The notes: generated by a model from the letters alone, not told the origin. DNA of 64,000 bases from Virgisporangium aliadipatigenens (GCF_016863615.1 NZ_BOPF01000023.1:1-64000), one strand, 5' to 3'; shown: positions 35,353-44,662, counted from the stretch's first letter. Program-made: numbers and translations.

Positions 35353-37640
35353 ACGCCGAGCGGTTCGACCCTCGGGGGGACCACCGGGGGCAGGTGCGGC
35401 CAGGCCTCGATGCTGGCGCCGATCAGTTCGTCCACGCGCTCCGGCGGGAGCGGCGCGGCGAAGTGGTAGCCCTGGGCGTTCCGGCAGCCGAGCAGGGTCA
35501 GCTCCGTCGCCTGCGCCGGCAGCTCGATCCCCTCCGCGATCGTCTCCAGCCGCAGCACCTGCGCCAGCCGGATCACCGCCTCCGCGACCGCCGAGCCCTC
35601 GGCCTCGCCGTTCAGCTCCGCGACGAAACAGCGGTCGAGCTTGAGCACGTCCACCGGCAGGCGGGTCAGGTGGCGCAGCGATGAGTAGCCCGTGCCGAAG
35701 TCGTCGAGGGCGATCCGCGCACCCGCCGCGCGCAGCGCGGCAAGGTGCGGCGCCGCCGACTCGTCGTCCGCGACCGCGCTCTCCGGGATCTCCACCACGA
35801 GATGCCTCGGGTCGAACCCGGTGCGCGCCAACACCTCCGTCACCTCGGCCGCGAGCGCCGGCCGTTCCAGCTGGTGCGCGGACAGGTTGACGCTCAGCTG
35901 CAGCGCCCGCCCCTCGGGCAGCCGCTGCTGCCACCGGCGCACCTGCCGGGTCGCCTGGTCGAGCACGCTCATGCCGAGCGCGTGCACCACACCGGCCTCC
36001 TCGGCCAACGGGATGAACGTCGACGGCGGCACCGGGCCGCGCACCGGATGTTCCCAGCGGGCCAGGGCCTCGACGGCGACGAGGTCGCCGCTGCGCAGGT
36101 CCACGATCGGCTGGTACACCACGGAGATCTGCCCTGCCTCGACGTCCACCACGAGGTCGGCACGCAGTTCGTCGTCGCCGGCGCCGTCGACGCCCCACAG
36201 CTGCCAGCCGTGCGTCTGGTTCCGCTTGGCCGCGTACATCGCCTGGTCGGCCCGGTGCAGGAGTTCGTTCGTCGGGACCGGGCGCTCGGGGTCGGCGACC
36301 GCGATGCCGACGCTGGCCCGGATCCGGTGCGTCCGGCCGGCGATCGTGACCGGACGGCCGGACTCGGCGAGGACGCGCTCGGCGACGGCCACCGCCTCGT
36401 GGATCCCGGTGAGATCGGCCAGCACGACGGCGAACTCGTCGCCGCCGAGCCGCGCCGGCAGGTCGTTCGGGCGCACCGAGCGCCGCAGCGCCGCCCCGAA
36501 CGCCACGAGCATCTCGTCGCCCGCCTCGTGCCCGAACGCGTCGTTCATCTGCTTGAAGCCGTCCAGGTCGATGAGCAGCACGCCGAGCCGCCGTCCGGTC
36601 CGGGCGCAGCGGGCGGCGGCCCGATCGAGCGAGGAACGCAGCCGGGTCCGGTTCGCCAGCCGCGTCAAACTGTCCGTGACGACCAGCTCGTGGTTCTCGC
36701 GCAGGGCGATCACCTGCCGCGCCGCCACCCCGAACGTCATCACGACACTGCCCACGACGAGCCCGATCCACACGACGGACCCGCTGCGGACGGCGGCGAC
36801 GGCGAGGAGCGCGTAGCCGAGGAGCAGCGCCAGGTACGGCAACGCCGCGTAGCGCGGCAGCGCGCGACGGCGCCGCCCGGCGAGAACGGCGACCCGGCAC
36901 CGCTCGACGGCGGCGAGCATCATCAGCGCCGGCGCGACGAAGTTGGCGAGGGCGGCGGCCTCCGGAACGGCCCCTTCGCGCAGCCCGTGCACCAGCGCGA
37001 AGCCGAGCACGAGATCGGCGACGAGGTTGACCACGACACCGGCGAGCAGCAGAACCAGCGGCCGCGCCACCCCCGAGGAGCCGCGCATGAGCACGAGGCA
37101 CGCGCCGAGCAGCAGCACGAGGTCGACGACGGCGAACGTCATCGCCACCGACGTGCGCGGGTCGAAGTGGTGATGGTGCCGCAAGGCCGGGGCGACGAGC
37201 ACGTACCAGAGCACCATGAGCCCGCCGCCGACGACGGTGACGCTGTCGAGGACGAGTTTGCGCCGCGCGGCACCGCTCAACGGTTCACTCAGGAACGCCA
37301 GCAGCCCCCACACCAGCGCGCCGGTGAGCGTGAGCCGCAGGAGCACACCGACGGCGAGCCCGACCGATATCGTGTACTGCCCGTCGACCCTGCTCGCCCC
37401 GAAGGCCGCCGCCATCGGCGTCATGAGCGCGAAGACGACGGCGATGTAGCGCCACGGGCGGCGTTCGGCGGGAGACAGTGCGGGGTGCCGCGCGGCGCGG
37501 ATCGCGTACGCCAGTCCCACGGCCGCGGTGCCGACGTACAGCAGCCCGAGCACGGGATCGCCGGGCGTACCCGGCAACGCGTGGACGGCGAGCCCCGCCG
37601 CCACGATCAGGTACGGCCAGCGCCGGAGCTCCGTCAACAC
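35349..37640 (-). CDS. Membrane GGDEF-EAL protein
   Basis: Protein of 763 residues with about nine transmembrane helices (residues ~10-325), then a GGDEF domain (VTDSLTRLANRTRLRSSLDR; RLGGDEF near residue 397, I-site RPND) and an EAL domain (VEALARWEH near 523, DDFGTGYSSL, KLDRCFVAEL). All motifs are canonical, including DDFGTG, which differs from DDFGTA in the tandem pair at 26.9-31.5 kb. It may therefore both make and break c-di-GMP. Upstream on the same strand are a hairpin and the 73-residue gene. The 3' end overlaps the convergent TPR-GGDEF gene by four bases. Confidence 0.92.
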   Translation of the reverse strand: MLTELRRWPYLIVAAGLAVHALPGTPGDPVLGLLYVGTAAVGLAYAIRAARHPALSPAERRPWRYIAVVFALMTPMAAAFGASRVDGQYTISVGLAVGVLLRLTLTGALVWGLLAFLSEPLSGAARRKLVLDSVTVVGGGLMVLWYVLVAPALRHHHHFDPRTSVAMTFAVVDLVLLLGACLVLMRGSSGVARPLVLLLAGVVVNLVADLVLGFALVHGLREGAVPEAAALANFVAPALMMLAAVERCRVAVLAGRRRRALPRYAALPYLALLLGYALLAVAAVRSGSVVWIGLVVGSVVMTFGVAARQVIALRENHELVVTDSLTRLANRTRLRSSLDRAAARCARTGRRLGVLLIDLDGFKQMNDAFGHEAGDEMLVAFGAALRRSVRPNDLPARLGGDEFAVVLADLTGIHEAVAVAERVLAESGRPVTIAGRTHRIRASVGIAVADPERPVPTNELLHRADQAMYAAKRNQTHGWQLWGVDGAGDDELRADLVVDVEAGQISVVYQPIVDLRSGDLVAVEALARWEHPVRGPVPPSTFIPLAEEAGVVHALGMSVLDQATRQVRRWQQRLPEGRALQLSVNLSAHQLERPALAAEVTEVLARTGFDPRHLVVEIPESAVADDESAAPHLAALRAAGARIALDDFGTGYSSLRHLTRLPVDVLKLDRCFVAELNGEAEGSAVAEAVIRLAQVLRLETIAEGIELPAQATELTLLGCRNAQGYHFAAPLPPERVDELIGASIEAWPHLPPVVPPRVEPLGV

Positions 37641-37714
37641 CGTTCACCTCCCCGGTACCGGTGTTTGATCGGTCCGGACCGGTGGCACTTGAGTGCATCC
37701 AGAGGTCGGGTTGC

Positions 37715-37731
37715 GCCGCCCTTGAGGCGGC
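37715..37731 (-). terminator. Short GC hairpin before the GGDEF-EAL gene
   Basis: Perfect stem GCCGCC (37715-37720) / GGCGGC (37726-37731) with a five-base loop, in the 110-base spacer between the 73-residue gene and the GGDEF-EAL gene, both on the minus strand. A second small hairpin, GCACT-TG-AGTGC-like, lies nearby at about 37685. It could terminate the prfA/small-gene transcript. There is no T-tract. Confidence 0.35.
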
Positions 37732-37750
37732 AGTGGTCGGGATCGGCGGG

Positions 37751-37972
37751 CTAGATGCCGCGGCGGACCGCCGGCTCGGACAGCAGGCGGGCGACCTCGG
37801 CACGCTCGGCGGCGCGCTCCCGGTCCTCGCAGACGGCCGCCCAGGCGTTCTCCCGCGCGGTAGCGACCTTGTCGACGCCGATGACGGTGCAGCCCACCCG
37901 GTAGATGAGGTCGGCCGCGGTGGCCACGACGGCACGGGGGGCGTCACTCAGCACGAGAGTTGAGGGTTTCAT
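37751..37972 (-). CDS. Small hypothetical protein after prfA
   Basis: Unrecognised protein of 73 residues, MKPSTLVLSDAPRAVVATAA then helical, charged sequence (TARENAWAAVCEDRERAAERAEVARLLSEPAV). ATG 37972 has AAAGGCGGGG about four bases upstream, a good ribosome-binding site, which supports translation. No membrane helix or known motif. It follows prfA on the same strand (100-base gap). It resembles neither a ribosomal protein nor a toxin. Confidence 0.55.
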   Translation of the reverse strand: MKPSTLVLSDAPRAVVATAADLIYRVGCTVIGVDKVATARENAWAAVCEDRERAAERAEVARLLSEPAVRRGI

Positions 37973-38072
37973 GACCCCGCCTTTCGGGTAGACAGCCGCG
38001 CCAACGTTATCGTCCGGCCCATCGTGCGCGCCGCACGTTTCGCCAGGATGACGTGGGAGTCACACTCGGTGG

Positions 38073-39161
38073 CTACTGCCGGGTCAGTTGGTTCTCGCCC
38101 TCGAGGCGTGCCTTGCGGTCGGCCTCGGTCAGCGCGTCGAGCACCCCGTCGAGATCCCCCTGGAGCGAAAGATCCAGGTTGTAGGCGGTGTATCCGATCC
38201 GGTGATCGCTGATCCGGTTCTGCGGGAAGTTGTACGTGCGGATCCGCTCCGAACGGTCGACGGTGCGCACCTGCGACCGCCGCGCGTCCGAGGCGGCGGC
38301 CGCGGCCTGCTCCTCGGCGAGCTGCGCCAGGCGGGCCCGCAGCATGCGCATCGCCCGGTCCTTGTTCTGCAGCTGCGAACGCTCGTTCTGGCAGGAGACC
38401 ACGATCCCGGTCGGCATGTGCGTGATGCGCACCGCAGAGTCGGTCGTGTTCACGCTCTGCCCACCCGGCCCCGAGGAACGGAACACGTCGATGCGCAGGT
38501 CCTTCTCCTCGATCTGGACCTCGGTCTCCTCGGCCTCCGGCACGACCAGCACACCGGCCGCGCTGGTGTGCACGCGGCCCTGCGACTCGGTGGCCGGCAC
38601 GCGCTGCACCCGGTGCACGCCGCCCTCCCACTTCAGCCGCGACCAGACCCCGTACCCCCCGTCGGGAACGCCCTTCGTCTTCACCGCCACGGAGACATCC
38701 TTCAACCCGCCGAGGTCGGACTCCTGGGAGTCGAGCACCTCGGTGGCCCAGCCGCGGCGTTCGGCGTAGCGCATGTACATGCGGAACAGGTCGGCCGCGA
38801 AGAGCGCGGACTCCTCGCCGCCCTCGCCGGCCTTGATCTCCAGGATCACGTCCTTGCCGTCGTTGGGGTCGCGGGGCGCGAGCAGTTCCGCCAGGCGCTC
38901 CTCGATCTCCGGGATGCGCGACTCGAGGTCGGTCGCCTCGGCCGCGAACGCCGCGTCCTCGGCCGCCAGCTCCCGTGCCGCCTCGAGGTCCTCGCGGAGC
39001 TGGCCCAGCTCGGTGGAGGTCTTCCAGATCGGCGTCAGCTCGGCGAAGCGCCGCCCCACCCTGCGGGCCTCCGTCTGGTCGGCGTGGATCGCCGGGTCGG
39101 CGAGCCGCTTCTCCAGCTCGGCGTACTCCTCGAGCAGCGTGGACAGGCGATCGGAACTCAT
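38073..39161 (-). CDS. prfA: Peptide chain release factor 1
   Basis: RF1 recognises UAA and UAG and triggers peptide release. The 362-residue protein has the stop-codon recognition tripeptide PAT (189-191, in [10 protein letters not shown]) that distinguishes RF1 from RF2, and the GGQ motif at 233-235 in [20 protein letters not shown], the target of PrmC. ATG 39161 was chosen over a GTG three codons upstream: AGGGGAG lies eight bases before it. rpmE lies 94 bases upstream on the same strand, so the two are probably in one operon with rho. Confidence 0.97.
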   Translation of the reverse strand: MSSDRLSTLLEEYAELEKRLADPAIHADQTEARRVGRRFAELTPIWKTSTELGQLREDLEAARELAAEDAAFAAEATDLESRIPEIEERLAELLAPRDPNDGKDVILEIKAGEGGEESALFAADLFRMYMRYAERRGWATEVLDSQESDLGGLKDVSVAVKTKGVPDGGYGVWSRLKWEGGVHRVQRVPATESQGRVHTSAAGVLVVPEAEETEVQIEEKDLRIDVFRSSGPGGQSVNTTDSAVRITHMPTGIVVSCQNERSQLQNKDRAMRMLRARLAQLAEEQAAAAASDARRSQVRTVDRSERIRTYNFPQNRISDHRIGYTAYNLDLSLQGDLDGVLDALTEADRKARLEGENQLTRQ

Positions 39162-39255
39162 GGCGGACACTCCCCTGATCGAAAGAAACGCGCAGAAACG
39201 ACTCCGGCGCCCACCACCCCCGGTGAACGGGGGCGACGGGCGCCGGGCGGGGAAG

Positions 39256-39486
39256 CTACTTGTCGCCGGTCTTCTTCGCCTGGACCTTGGCGTACTTCTG
39301 CTGGAACTTGGCCACGCGGCCGGCGGTGTCGAGCACGCGCTGCTTACCGGTGTAGAACGGGTGGCACACGTTGCACGTCTCGACGTGGATGCTGCCGTTC
39401 TTCGCGGTGCTGCGCGTGGTGAAGGTGTTGCCGCAGGAGCAGGTGACCTCGGTGGTCACGTACTCCGGGTGGATACCCTGCTTCAT
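39256..39486 (-). CDS. rpmE: 50S ribosomal protein L31, zinc-binding type
   Basis: Ribosomal protein L31 of 76 residues. The zinc-ribbon cysteines are present: Cys16 and Cys18 in TCSCGNTF, then Cys38 and Cys41 in [10 protein letters not shown], so this is the C+ form rather than the zinc-independent paralogue. The C-terminus is a basic helix ([21 protein letters not shown]). It sits between rho and prfA in the usual actinobacterial order. Confidence 0.97.
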   Translation of the reverse strand: MKQGIHPEYVTTEVTCSCGNTFTTRSTAKNGSIHVETCNVCHPFYTGKQRVLDTAGRVAKFQQKYAKVQAKKTGDK

Positions 39487-39645
39487 TGCTGTCCTCTTCT
39501 CGTAAGTCGCCGGGTCGCCGTCAACACCGCCGCATCCTCAGTGCGCACGGCTCGGGCGTGAACCGGAACCTGTCTGGCCGACGAACCAGTCTGCCAGACG
39601 CTCCAAGCGCCTGGCGGACCGGTCTATTCCCGTCGGGTCCGGTGG

Positions 39646-41766
39646 CTACTCCTGGCCCGGCGTGGTCTGCGCGATCTGCATCAGGAACTCGATGTTGGTG
39701 CGGGTCTTCTTCAGCCGCTCCAACAGCAGGTTGAGCCCCTCCTGCGAGTCGAGCGCGTGCAGCACCCGGCGCAGCTTGTGCACGATCGCCAACTCGTCCG
39801 GCGCCAGCAGGATCTCTTCCTTGCGGGTGCCCGACGGGTCGAGGTCGATGGCCGGGAACACCCGCTTGTCCGCGATCTTGCGGTCGAGCTTGAGCTCCGC
39901 GTTACCCGTCCCCTTGAACTCCTCGAAGATGACCGTGTCCATCGTCGAACCGGTCTCCACCAGGGCGGTGGCGAGGATCGTCAGGGAGCCGCCGTTTTCG
40001 ATGTTGCGGGCGGCGCCGAGGAACCGCTTCGGCGGGTACAGGGCCGTCGAGTCCACACCACCGGTGAGGATGCGCCCGCTGACCTTGGCCGTCAGGTTGT
40101 ACGCCCGGCCCAGCCGCGTGATCGAGTCGAGCAGCACGACGACGTCGTGGCCCAGCTCCACCAGCCGCTTGGCGCGTTCGACGGCGAGCTCGGCGACCTT
40201 GGTGTGGTCCTCCGGCTTCCGGTCGAACGTCGACGCGATCACCTCGCCCTTCACCGACCGCTGCATGTCGGTGACCTCTTCGGGCCGCTCGTCCACGAGC
40301 ACGACCATCAGGTGGCACTCGGGGTTGTTGCGGGTGATGGCGTTGGCGATGGCCTGCAGCACCATCGTCTTGCCGGCCTTCGGCGGCGACACGATGAGCG
40401 CACGCTGCCCCTTGCCGATCGGCATCACGAGGTCGATCACGCGGGTGGTGAGGATGTGCGGCTCGGTCTCGAGGCGCAGCCGCTCCTGCGGGTACAGCGG
40501 CGTCAGCTTGTAGAACTCCGGCCGGCGCTTGGCCTCGTCGGGGTCCATGCCGTTGATCGTGTCGAGGCGGACCAGCGGGTTGTACTTGTCGCGCCGCTGC
40601 TCGCCGTCGCGCACCTGCTTGACGGCACCGGTGACGGCGTCGCCCTCGCGCAGGCCGTAGCGCTTGACCTGGGCCAGCGAGACGTAGACGTCGTTGGGGC
40701 CGGCGAGGTAGCCGGTCGTGCGGATGAACGCGTAGCTGTCGACGATGTCGAGGATGCCGGCGACCGGCACCAGCACGTCGTCCTCGGCGACCTGCGGCTC
40801 GTTGCCCTCGCGGCCACCGCCGCCGCTCTCGCCGCGCTCGTTGCGGCCCCGGCGACGGTCCCGGAAACGGCTGCGCCGGCCGCGGCGGCCGCCCTCGCCG
40901 TCGTCGTCACCGTCGGCGTCCGCGTTGGCGCCGCGCTGGGCGTTGTCCCCGCGGGGGCTGCCGTCGCGCTGCTCGTTGCGGTCGCCGCGGTCACCACGGT
41001 CGCCCCGCTCACCGCGCTCGTTGCGGTCGCGCCGCTCGCCGCGCTCCTCGCGGTCGCCACGGTCGTTGCGGTCGCCGCGCTCGGCCCGCTCCTCGCGGTC
41101 GTTGCGGTCGGCCTGGTCGCCACGGTCGCCGCGGTCGTTGCGCTCCGTGCGCTCCTGCCGCTCGCCACGGTCCCGGCCGGCGCGCTCCCGGCGCTGGTTG
41201 CGCTCCGGGCGCTCGGCCCGCTCGGTGCGCTCCGGGCTCTCGGTACGCTCGGCGGCCTCGGCACGGCCGGTGGACTGCTCGGCGGCCTCCGGCGCGGGGG
41301 TGTCCAGCGCCAGCTGCTCCGCGGCCACCTCGACGGGCTTGACCTCGGTGGCGTTGCGCGGCTCCGGCGGGCCGGCGGCGCGGGTGGCGCGGCGCGGACG
41401 CTCCGCGGCGACCGGCGCCGAAGCGGCCGGAACCTCGACCACCTGCGCGGTGTCGGCCACGTCGGCACGCACCTCGGACCGGGGGGTGTCGAGGGCAGCG
41501 ACGTCGTTGCGGGCGGCGTTGGCGCCCTGGCGCTCCTGGATGGCCGCGATCAGCTCGCCCTTGCGCATGCGGGCCGTGCCCGAGATGCCGAGCGATGCCG
41601 CCATGCCCTGCAACTCCGGCAGCAGCATGGACGTCAACCCGCCACCGGTACGCCGCCGGCGGGTGGTCCGCTCGGCACCGGCCGCCGCGACGGCCTCGCC
41701 GCCGTTGGCATCGGCGGCCACGCCGCCGCTGGTCACGTCTTCCGTGACCTCGGTGGTGTCGCTCAA
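39646..41766 (-). CDS. rho: Transcription termination factor Rho with extended N-terminal insertion
   Basis: Hexameric RNA-dependent ATPase ending transcription at Rho-dependent sites. At 706 residues it is about 290 longer than E. coli Rho. The N-terminal Rho-N helices (SMLLPELQGMAASLGISGTARMRKGELIAAIQERQ) are followed by an inserted, mainly disordered region at ~155-325, rich in Arg, Asp, Glu and Asn (ERTERAERPERNQRRERAG, GDRNDRGDREERGER), typical of high-GC actinobacterial Rho. Then come the RNA-binding domain (GILDIVDSYAFIRTTGYLAG), Walker A SPPKAGKT near residue 460, Walker B VVVLLDSITRLGRAYN, and DSTALYPPKRFLGAARNIENGGSLTIL. All motor motifs are intact. ATG 41766 is the start. Confidence 0.96.
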   Translation of the reverse strand: MSDTTEVTEDVTSGGVAADANGGEAVAAAGAERTTRRRRTGGGLTSMLLPELQGMAASLGISGTARMRKGELIAAIQERQGANAARNDVAALDTPRSEVRADVADTAQVVEVPAASAPVAAERPRRATRAAGPPEPRNATEVKPVEVAAEQLALDTPAPEAAEQSTGRAEAAERTESPERTERAERPERNQRRERAGRDRGERQERTERNDRGDRGDQADRNDREERAERGDRNDRGDREERGERRDRNERGERGDRGDRGDRNEQRDGSPRGDNAQRGANADADGDDDGEGGRRGRRSRFRDRRRGRNERGESGGGGREGNEPQVAEDDVLVPVAGILDIVDSYAFIRTTGYLAGPNDVYVSLAQVKRYGLREGDAVTGAVKQVRDGEQRRDKYNPLVRLDTINGMDPDEAKRRPEFYKLTPLYPQERLRLETEPHILTTRVIDLVMPIGKGQRALIVSPPKAGKTMVLQAIANAITRNNPECHLMVVLVDERPEEVTDMQRSVKGEVIASTFDRKPEDHTKVAELAVERAKRLVELGHDVVVLLDSITRLGRAYNLTAKVSGRILTGGVDSTALYPPKRFLGAARNIENGGSLTILATALVETGSTMDTVIFEEFKGTGNAELKLDRKIADKRVFPAIDLDPSGTRKEEILLAPDELAIVHKLRRVLHALDSQEGLNLLLERLKKTRTNIEFLMQIAQTTPGQE

Positions 41767-42060
41767 TGGATTCCTTCCCTCGTAAGGTGCGGGCCCGTCC
41801 GGATATGAAATGCCGGTCGGGAAGATCCCGCGGTACCCGCCCGGCCCAACGGCACGACGGGCGTAGTTGCAGCCGACTGATGTGCAGCCGACGGCCGACC
41901 CGGAATGCCTCCAGCCCGTGCGACCTCACCGTGCGCGGTGCGAATGCGAATAGCGCCGGGCGGGTGAGCCGAAAAATTCTGGGGGTGCCAGGAGAAATTC
42001 GGGGTAGCCTGCCCCGCTCGCTATCGCCGCGCGTAGCGGATGCTGCGGTCTAGAGCGTAA
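41767..42060 (-). promoter_or_regulatory. 294-base thrB-rho spacer, likely rho leader
   Basis: Non-coding stretch between the thrB stop and the rho start, both on the minus strand. Rho genes often carry long autoregulated leaders, so a promoter and attenuation region are expected here, but no convincing -10/-35 pair is seen. Near 41970-42005 there are two similar A-rich patches (GAAAAATTCTGGGGG and GAGAAATTCGGGG on the plus strand) that may be a degenerate direct repeat. Confidence 0.35.
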
Positions 42061-43002
42061 TCAACTCTCACGACCAGCGGCAACAGGGTCCCGCTCGGCG
42101 TGTCCCATGGTACCCGCCACAATCGACGCACCCGCATCCGCCACACCCAATTTCCACACCTTCCACGTGTCCCCCACGTCGGGAAGCGCGCCGTCCCCGA
42201 CGACGAACGCCAGCACGGTCGGCCCGGCGCCGCTCACCACCGCCGGAACGCCCGCCGCGCGCAGCGTCGCGACCAGTTCGGCGGTGTGCGGCATGCCCGG
42301 GGCGCGATAGTCCTGGTGGAGCCGGTCCTCGGTGGCGGTCAGGAGCAGCGCGGGGTCGCTGGTGACGGCGTGTACCAGCAGGGCGGCCCGCCCGGCGTTG
42401 AACGCCGCGTCGCCGTGCGGGACGCGTTCGGGGAGGGCGGCGCGGGCCTCGGCGGTCAGGCCGCGGGTCGCGGGCACATATACGACAGGACGGATCGACG
42501 GGTGCGGATCGAGCCGGACGGCCCTGCCCTCGCCGTTCTCGGTCCAGGCGATCGTGAAGCCGCCGAGCAGGCAGGGCGCGACATTGTCGGGGTGCCCCTC
42601 GAGCGCGCTGGCGAGGGCGAGCACCGCCGGGTCGGGCAGGCGTCGCGCGCCGTCCACCACCAGTTCACGCGCCAGCAGGAGTCCGGCGACGATCGCCGCG
42701 GACGATGAACCCATGCCGCGCGCCTGCGGAATGGCGTTCGCACAGGAAAGCTCGAGACCCGGAAGCGGCTCGGACAGCGCGTCGAACGCGGCGCGCATCG
42801 CACGGACCACCAGATGGTCGTCCCCGGTGGGCAGCTGGCCGGCGCCCTCGCCGGTCACCTCGACCACGACGTCGCCGGGCGCCACCCGGGCGGTGACCTC
42901 GTCGTACCGGTCCAGGGCGAGGCCGAGCGAGTCGAAACCGGGACCGAGATTCGCGCTGGTCGCCGGCACGCGGACCCGCACGGAAGTGGAGAGGAGCGCC
43001 AT
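42061..43002 (-). CDS. thrB: Homoserine kinase
   Basis: GHMP-family kinase forming O-phosphohomoserine for threonine synthesis. The 313-residue protein has RVPATSANLGPGFDSLGLALDRYD at the N-terminus, the ATP loop ARGMGSSSAA (95-104), EGHPDNVAPCLLGG, and the C-terminal GPTVLAFV motif. ATG 43002 was chosen; the much longer open frame to 43716 is antisense to the next gene. thrB is separated from thrC by four unrelated genes (about 2.9 kb), although the two are adjacent in most actinobacterial threonine operons. Confidence 0.96.
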   Translation of the reverse strand: MALLSTSVRVRVPATSANLGPGFDSLGLALDRYDEVTARVAPGDVVVEVTGEGAGQLPTGDDHLVVRAMRAAFDALSEPLPGLELSCANAIPQARGMGSSSAAIVAGLLLARELVVDGARRLPDPAVLALASALEGHPDNVAPCLLGGFTIAWTENGEGRAVRLDPHPSIRPVVYVPATRGLTAEARAALPERVPHGDAAFNAGRAALLVHAVTSDPALLLTATEDRLHQDYRAPGMPHTAELVATLRAAGVPAVVSGAGPTVLAFVVGDGALPDVGDTWKVWKLGVADAGASIVAGTMGHAERDPVAAGRES

Positions 43003-43077
43003 GTCCGGGGATGTTATTCCCCGGTGCCGGCAGGCTACGGTGAGCCGGCCGATTCCGGGACGTCGGGGAGCCGCCAC

Positions 43078-43605
43078 ATGCCGTGGGCACTGATCACGAT
43101 CGAGGCACTGATGGTGCTGGTGGCGCTCGTGGGCGGCATCTCCACACTGGTGCGGGCGAAGGGGCTCGGCACCACGACCGCCGCGCTGCTCGGCGTGGGC
43201 TGCCTGCTGTTGATATCGGTGGCCGCGTTCGACCTGTACTTCTGGCTGGTCGTCTTCCAGGACACGGCCGATGACGGCGCCGAGAGCGTCGAGCGGCTGG
43301 CCAACGTCGGCACGCTGGCGAGCGGCATCCTCATGGCCATCGGCGTCGCGCTGATCCTGACCGGGGCGCACACCGGCCGCAGCGCACCGGAGCCGGCCGT
43401 CGCGTACCCGATGTCGCCGCCGGTGCCGCCGGTCGACCAGCCAGTGCCGCCGCCGGCGGGCGCACCGGCTACCGGCGGTTGGACGCCGCCCCGCCAGACC
43501 CAGTCCAGCGAGTGGGGCGTGATGTCCGGGGTCTGGTCGATCCCGCGGGGGACGTTCGACGATCCGCCTCAGTCCGGGCCGTCGTCCGACTCGGCGCCGC
43601 GCTGA
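43078..43605 (+). CDS. Hypothetical membrane protein with Pro-rich tail
   Basis: Unrecognised protein of 175 residues. Three hydrophobic segments (LITIEALMVLVALVGGISTLV; TAALLGVGCLLLISVAAFDLYFWLVVF; VGTLASGILMAIGVALILTGA) form the N-terminal half, followed by a Pro/Thr/Ser-rich tail (SPPVPPVDQPVPPPAGAPATGG) ending DPPQSGPSSDSAPR. ATG 43078 has GGGGAG about eight bases upstream. Divergent from thrB (75-base gap) and convergent with the small RHH gene, whose 3' end it overlaps by 37 bases. Confidence 0.7.
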   Translation: MPWALITIEALMVLVALVGGISTLVRAKGLGTTTAALLGVGCLLLISVAAFDLYFWLVVFQDTADDGAESVERLANVGTLASGILMAIGVALILTGAHTGRSAPEPAVAYPMSPPVPPVDQPVPPPAGAPATGGWTPPRQTQSSEWGVMSGVWSIPRGTFDDPPQSGPSSDSAPR

Positions 43606-43778
43606 TCCCCCTCCTCCTCCTTGGGGGAACGGGGTGGGCGCCCGGCCGCCTTCAGCGCCAGCCGCAGGGCGTACTCGATCTGCGAGTTGACGCTGCGCAG
43701 GTCGTCGCCCGCCCACCGGGCCACCGCCTCGTAGACGGCCGGGTCGAGCCGGAGCAGCAGTTTCTTGCGCTCCGCCAT
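43569..43778 (-). CDS. Ribbon-helix-helix (Arc-like) protein
   Basis: Protein of 69 residues. The N-terminal ~47 (MAERKKLLLRLDPAVYEAV then ARWAGDDLRSVNSQIEYAL) fit a ribbon-helix-helix fold: one strand (KKLLLRLD) and two helices, with the DNA-contacting strand residues typical of Arc/CopG-like repressors. The tail is charged and probably unstructured (RPPRSPKEEEGDQRG). It follows the SPFH gene with one base between stop and ATG, so they are co-translated. A nested palindrome just upstream of the SPFH start is a candidate operator for it (inference). Similar RHH/SPFH pairs exist in other actinobacteria, as far as I recall. Confidence 0.75.
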   Translation of the reverse strand: MAERKKLLLRLDPAVYEAVARWAGDDLRSVNSQIEYALRLALKAAGRPPRSPKEEEGDQRGAESDDGPD

Positions 43779-43779
43779 C

Positions 43780-44652
43780 TCAGCCGTAGAGCGTTCCGGC
43801 GTTGACCACGGGCTGTGCGGAACGGTCGCCGCAGAGCACGACCAGCAGGTTGGAGACCATCTGCGCCTTGCGCTCCTCGTCGAGTTCGACCACGGCCTCG
43901 TCGCGGAGGCGTTCGAGGGCGTTGGAGACCATGCCGACGGCGCCTTCCACGATCTTGAACCGGGCCGACACGACGGCGTTCGCCTGTTGCCTGGCCAGCA
44001 TGGCGTGTGCGATCTCGGGGGCGTACGCCAGGTGGGTGATGCGCGACTCGAGCACCTCGACGCCGGCCAGCGTGACCCGTTCGCGCAGCTCGTTGGTGAG
44101 CTCCTCGCTGACCACGTTGCCCTCGCGCAGGCTGGCCCGGCCGCTCTCGTGGGCGTCGTACGGGTAGCTGGTGGCCAGGTGCCGCACGGCCGCCTCGGAC
44201 TGCACGGCGACGTAGTCCGCATGGTCGGCGACCCCGAACGACGCCTTGTACGTGTCCGTCACCCGCCACACCACGACGCACGCGATCTCCACGGGATTGC
44301 CGTCGGCGTCGGAGACCTTCAGGCGGTCGGTCTCGAAGTTGTGCACCCGCTGGGAGAGCTTCTTCTTCATGGTCAGCGGCAGCGTGCAGTGGAAGCCGGG
44401 CTCGGTGATCGTGCCGACGTAGCGGCCGAAGAACTGGATCACGCGCGCCTCGTTGGGGTTGACCACGGTGAGGCCGGAACCGATCACGGCCGCGACGATC
44501 GCCGCCAGCGGCAGCACGAGGATGGTGCCGAGCACCCGTTCCTCCACGGTGAGGCCGGTCAGCATGGGCGGGATCGCGCCACCCAGCGCCACCAGCACCA
44601 CCATCAACAGCACGACCGGAAAGCCCGAGACTCTGGACGCGTTCCTGACCAT
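43780..44652 (-). CDS. SPFH/Band-7 (prohibitin-like) domain membrane protein
   Basis: Protein of 290 residues with two N-terminal transmembrane helices ([39 protein letters not shown]) followed by an SPFH domain ([63 protein letters not shown]) and a C-terminal heptad-rich region ([55 protein letters not shown]). Family members organise membrane microdomains or regulate proteases. GGGGAGGATGTC precedes ATG 44652. It is upstream of the RHH gene in a two-gene unit. Confidence 0.92.
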   Translation of the reverse strand: MVRNASRVSGFPVVLLMVVLVALGGAIPPMLTGLTVEERVLGTILVLPLAAIVAAVIGSGLTVVNPNEARVIQFFGRYVGTITEPGFHCTLPLTMKKKLSQRVHNFETDRLKVSDADGNPVEIACVVVWRVTDTYKASFGVADHADYVAVQSEAAVRHLATSYPYDAHESGRASLREGNVVSEELTNELRERVTLAGVEVLESRITHLAYAPEIAHAMLARQQANAVVSARFKIVEGAVGMVSNALERLRDEAVVELDEERKAQMVSNLLVVLCGDRSAQPVVNAGTLYG

Positions 44653-44662
44653 GACATCCTCC

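Noticed and set aside
37641-37750. c-di-GMP riboswitch upstream of the GGDEF-EAL gene
   Set aside because: The spacer shows short hairpins only and none of the conserved GEMM core pairing could be found.
39757-41808. 683-codon frame antisense to rho
   Set aside because: Composition follows the rho repeat on the other strand (Ala/Leu/Val runs); no start context or domain.
42814-43077. N-terminal 88 residues of the small membrane protein
   Set aside because: This part is antisense to thrB; the ATG at 43078 has GGGGAG upstream and starts the hydrophobic segment.
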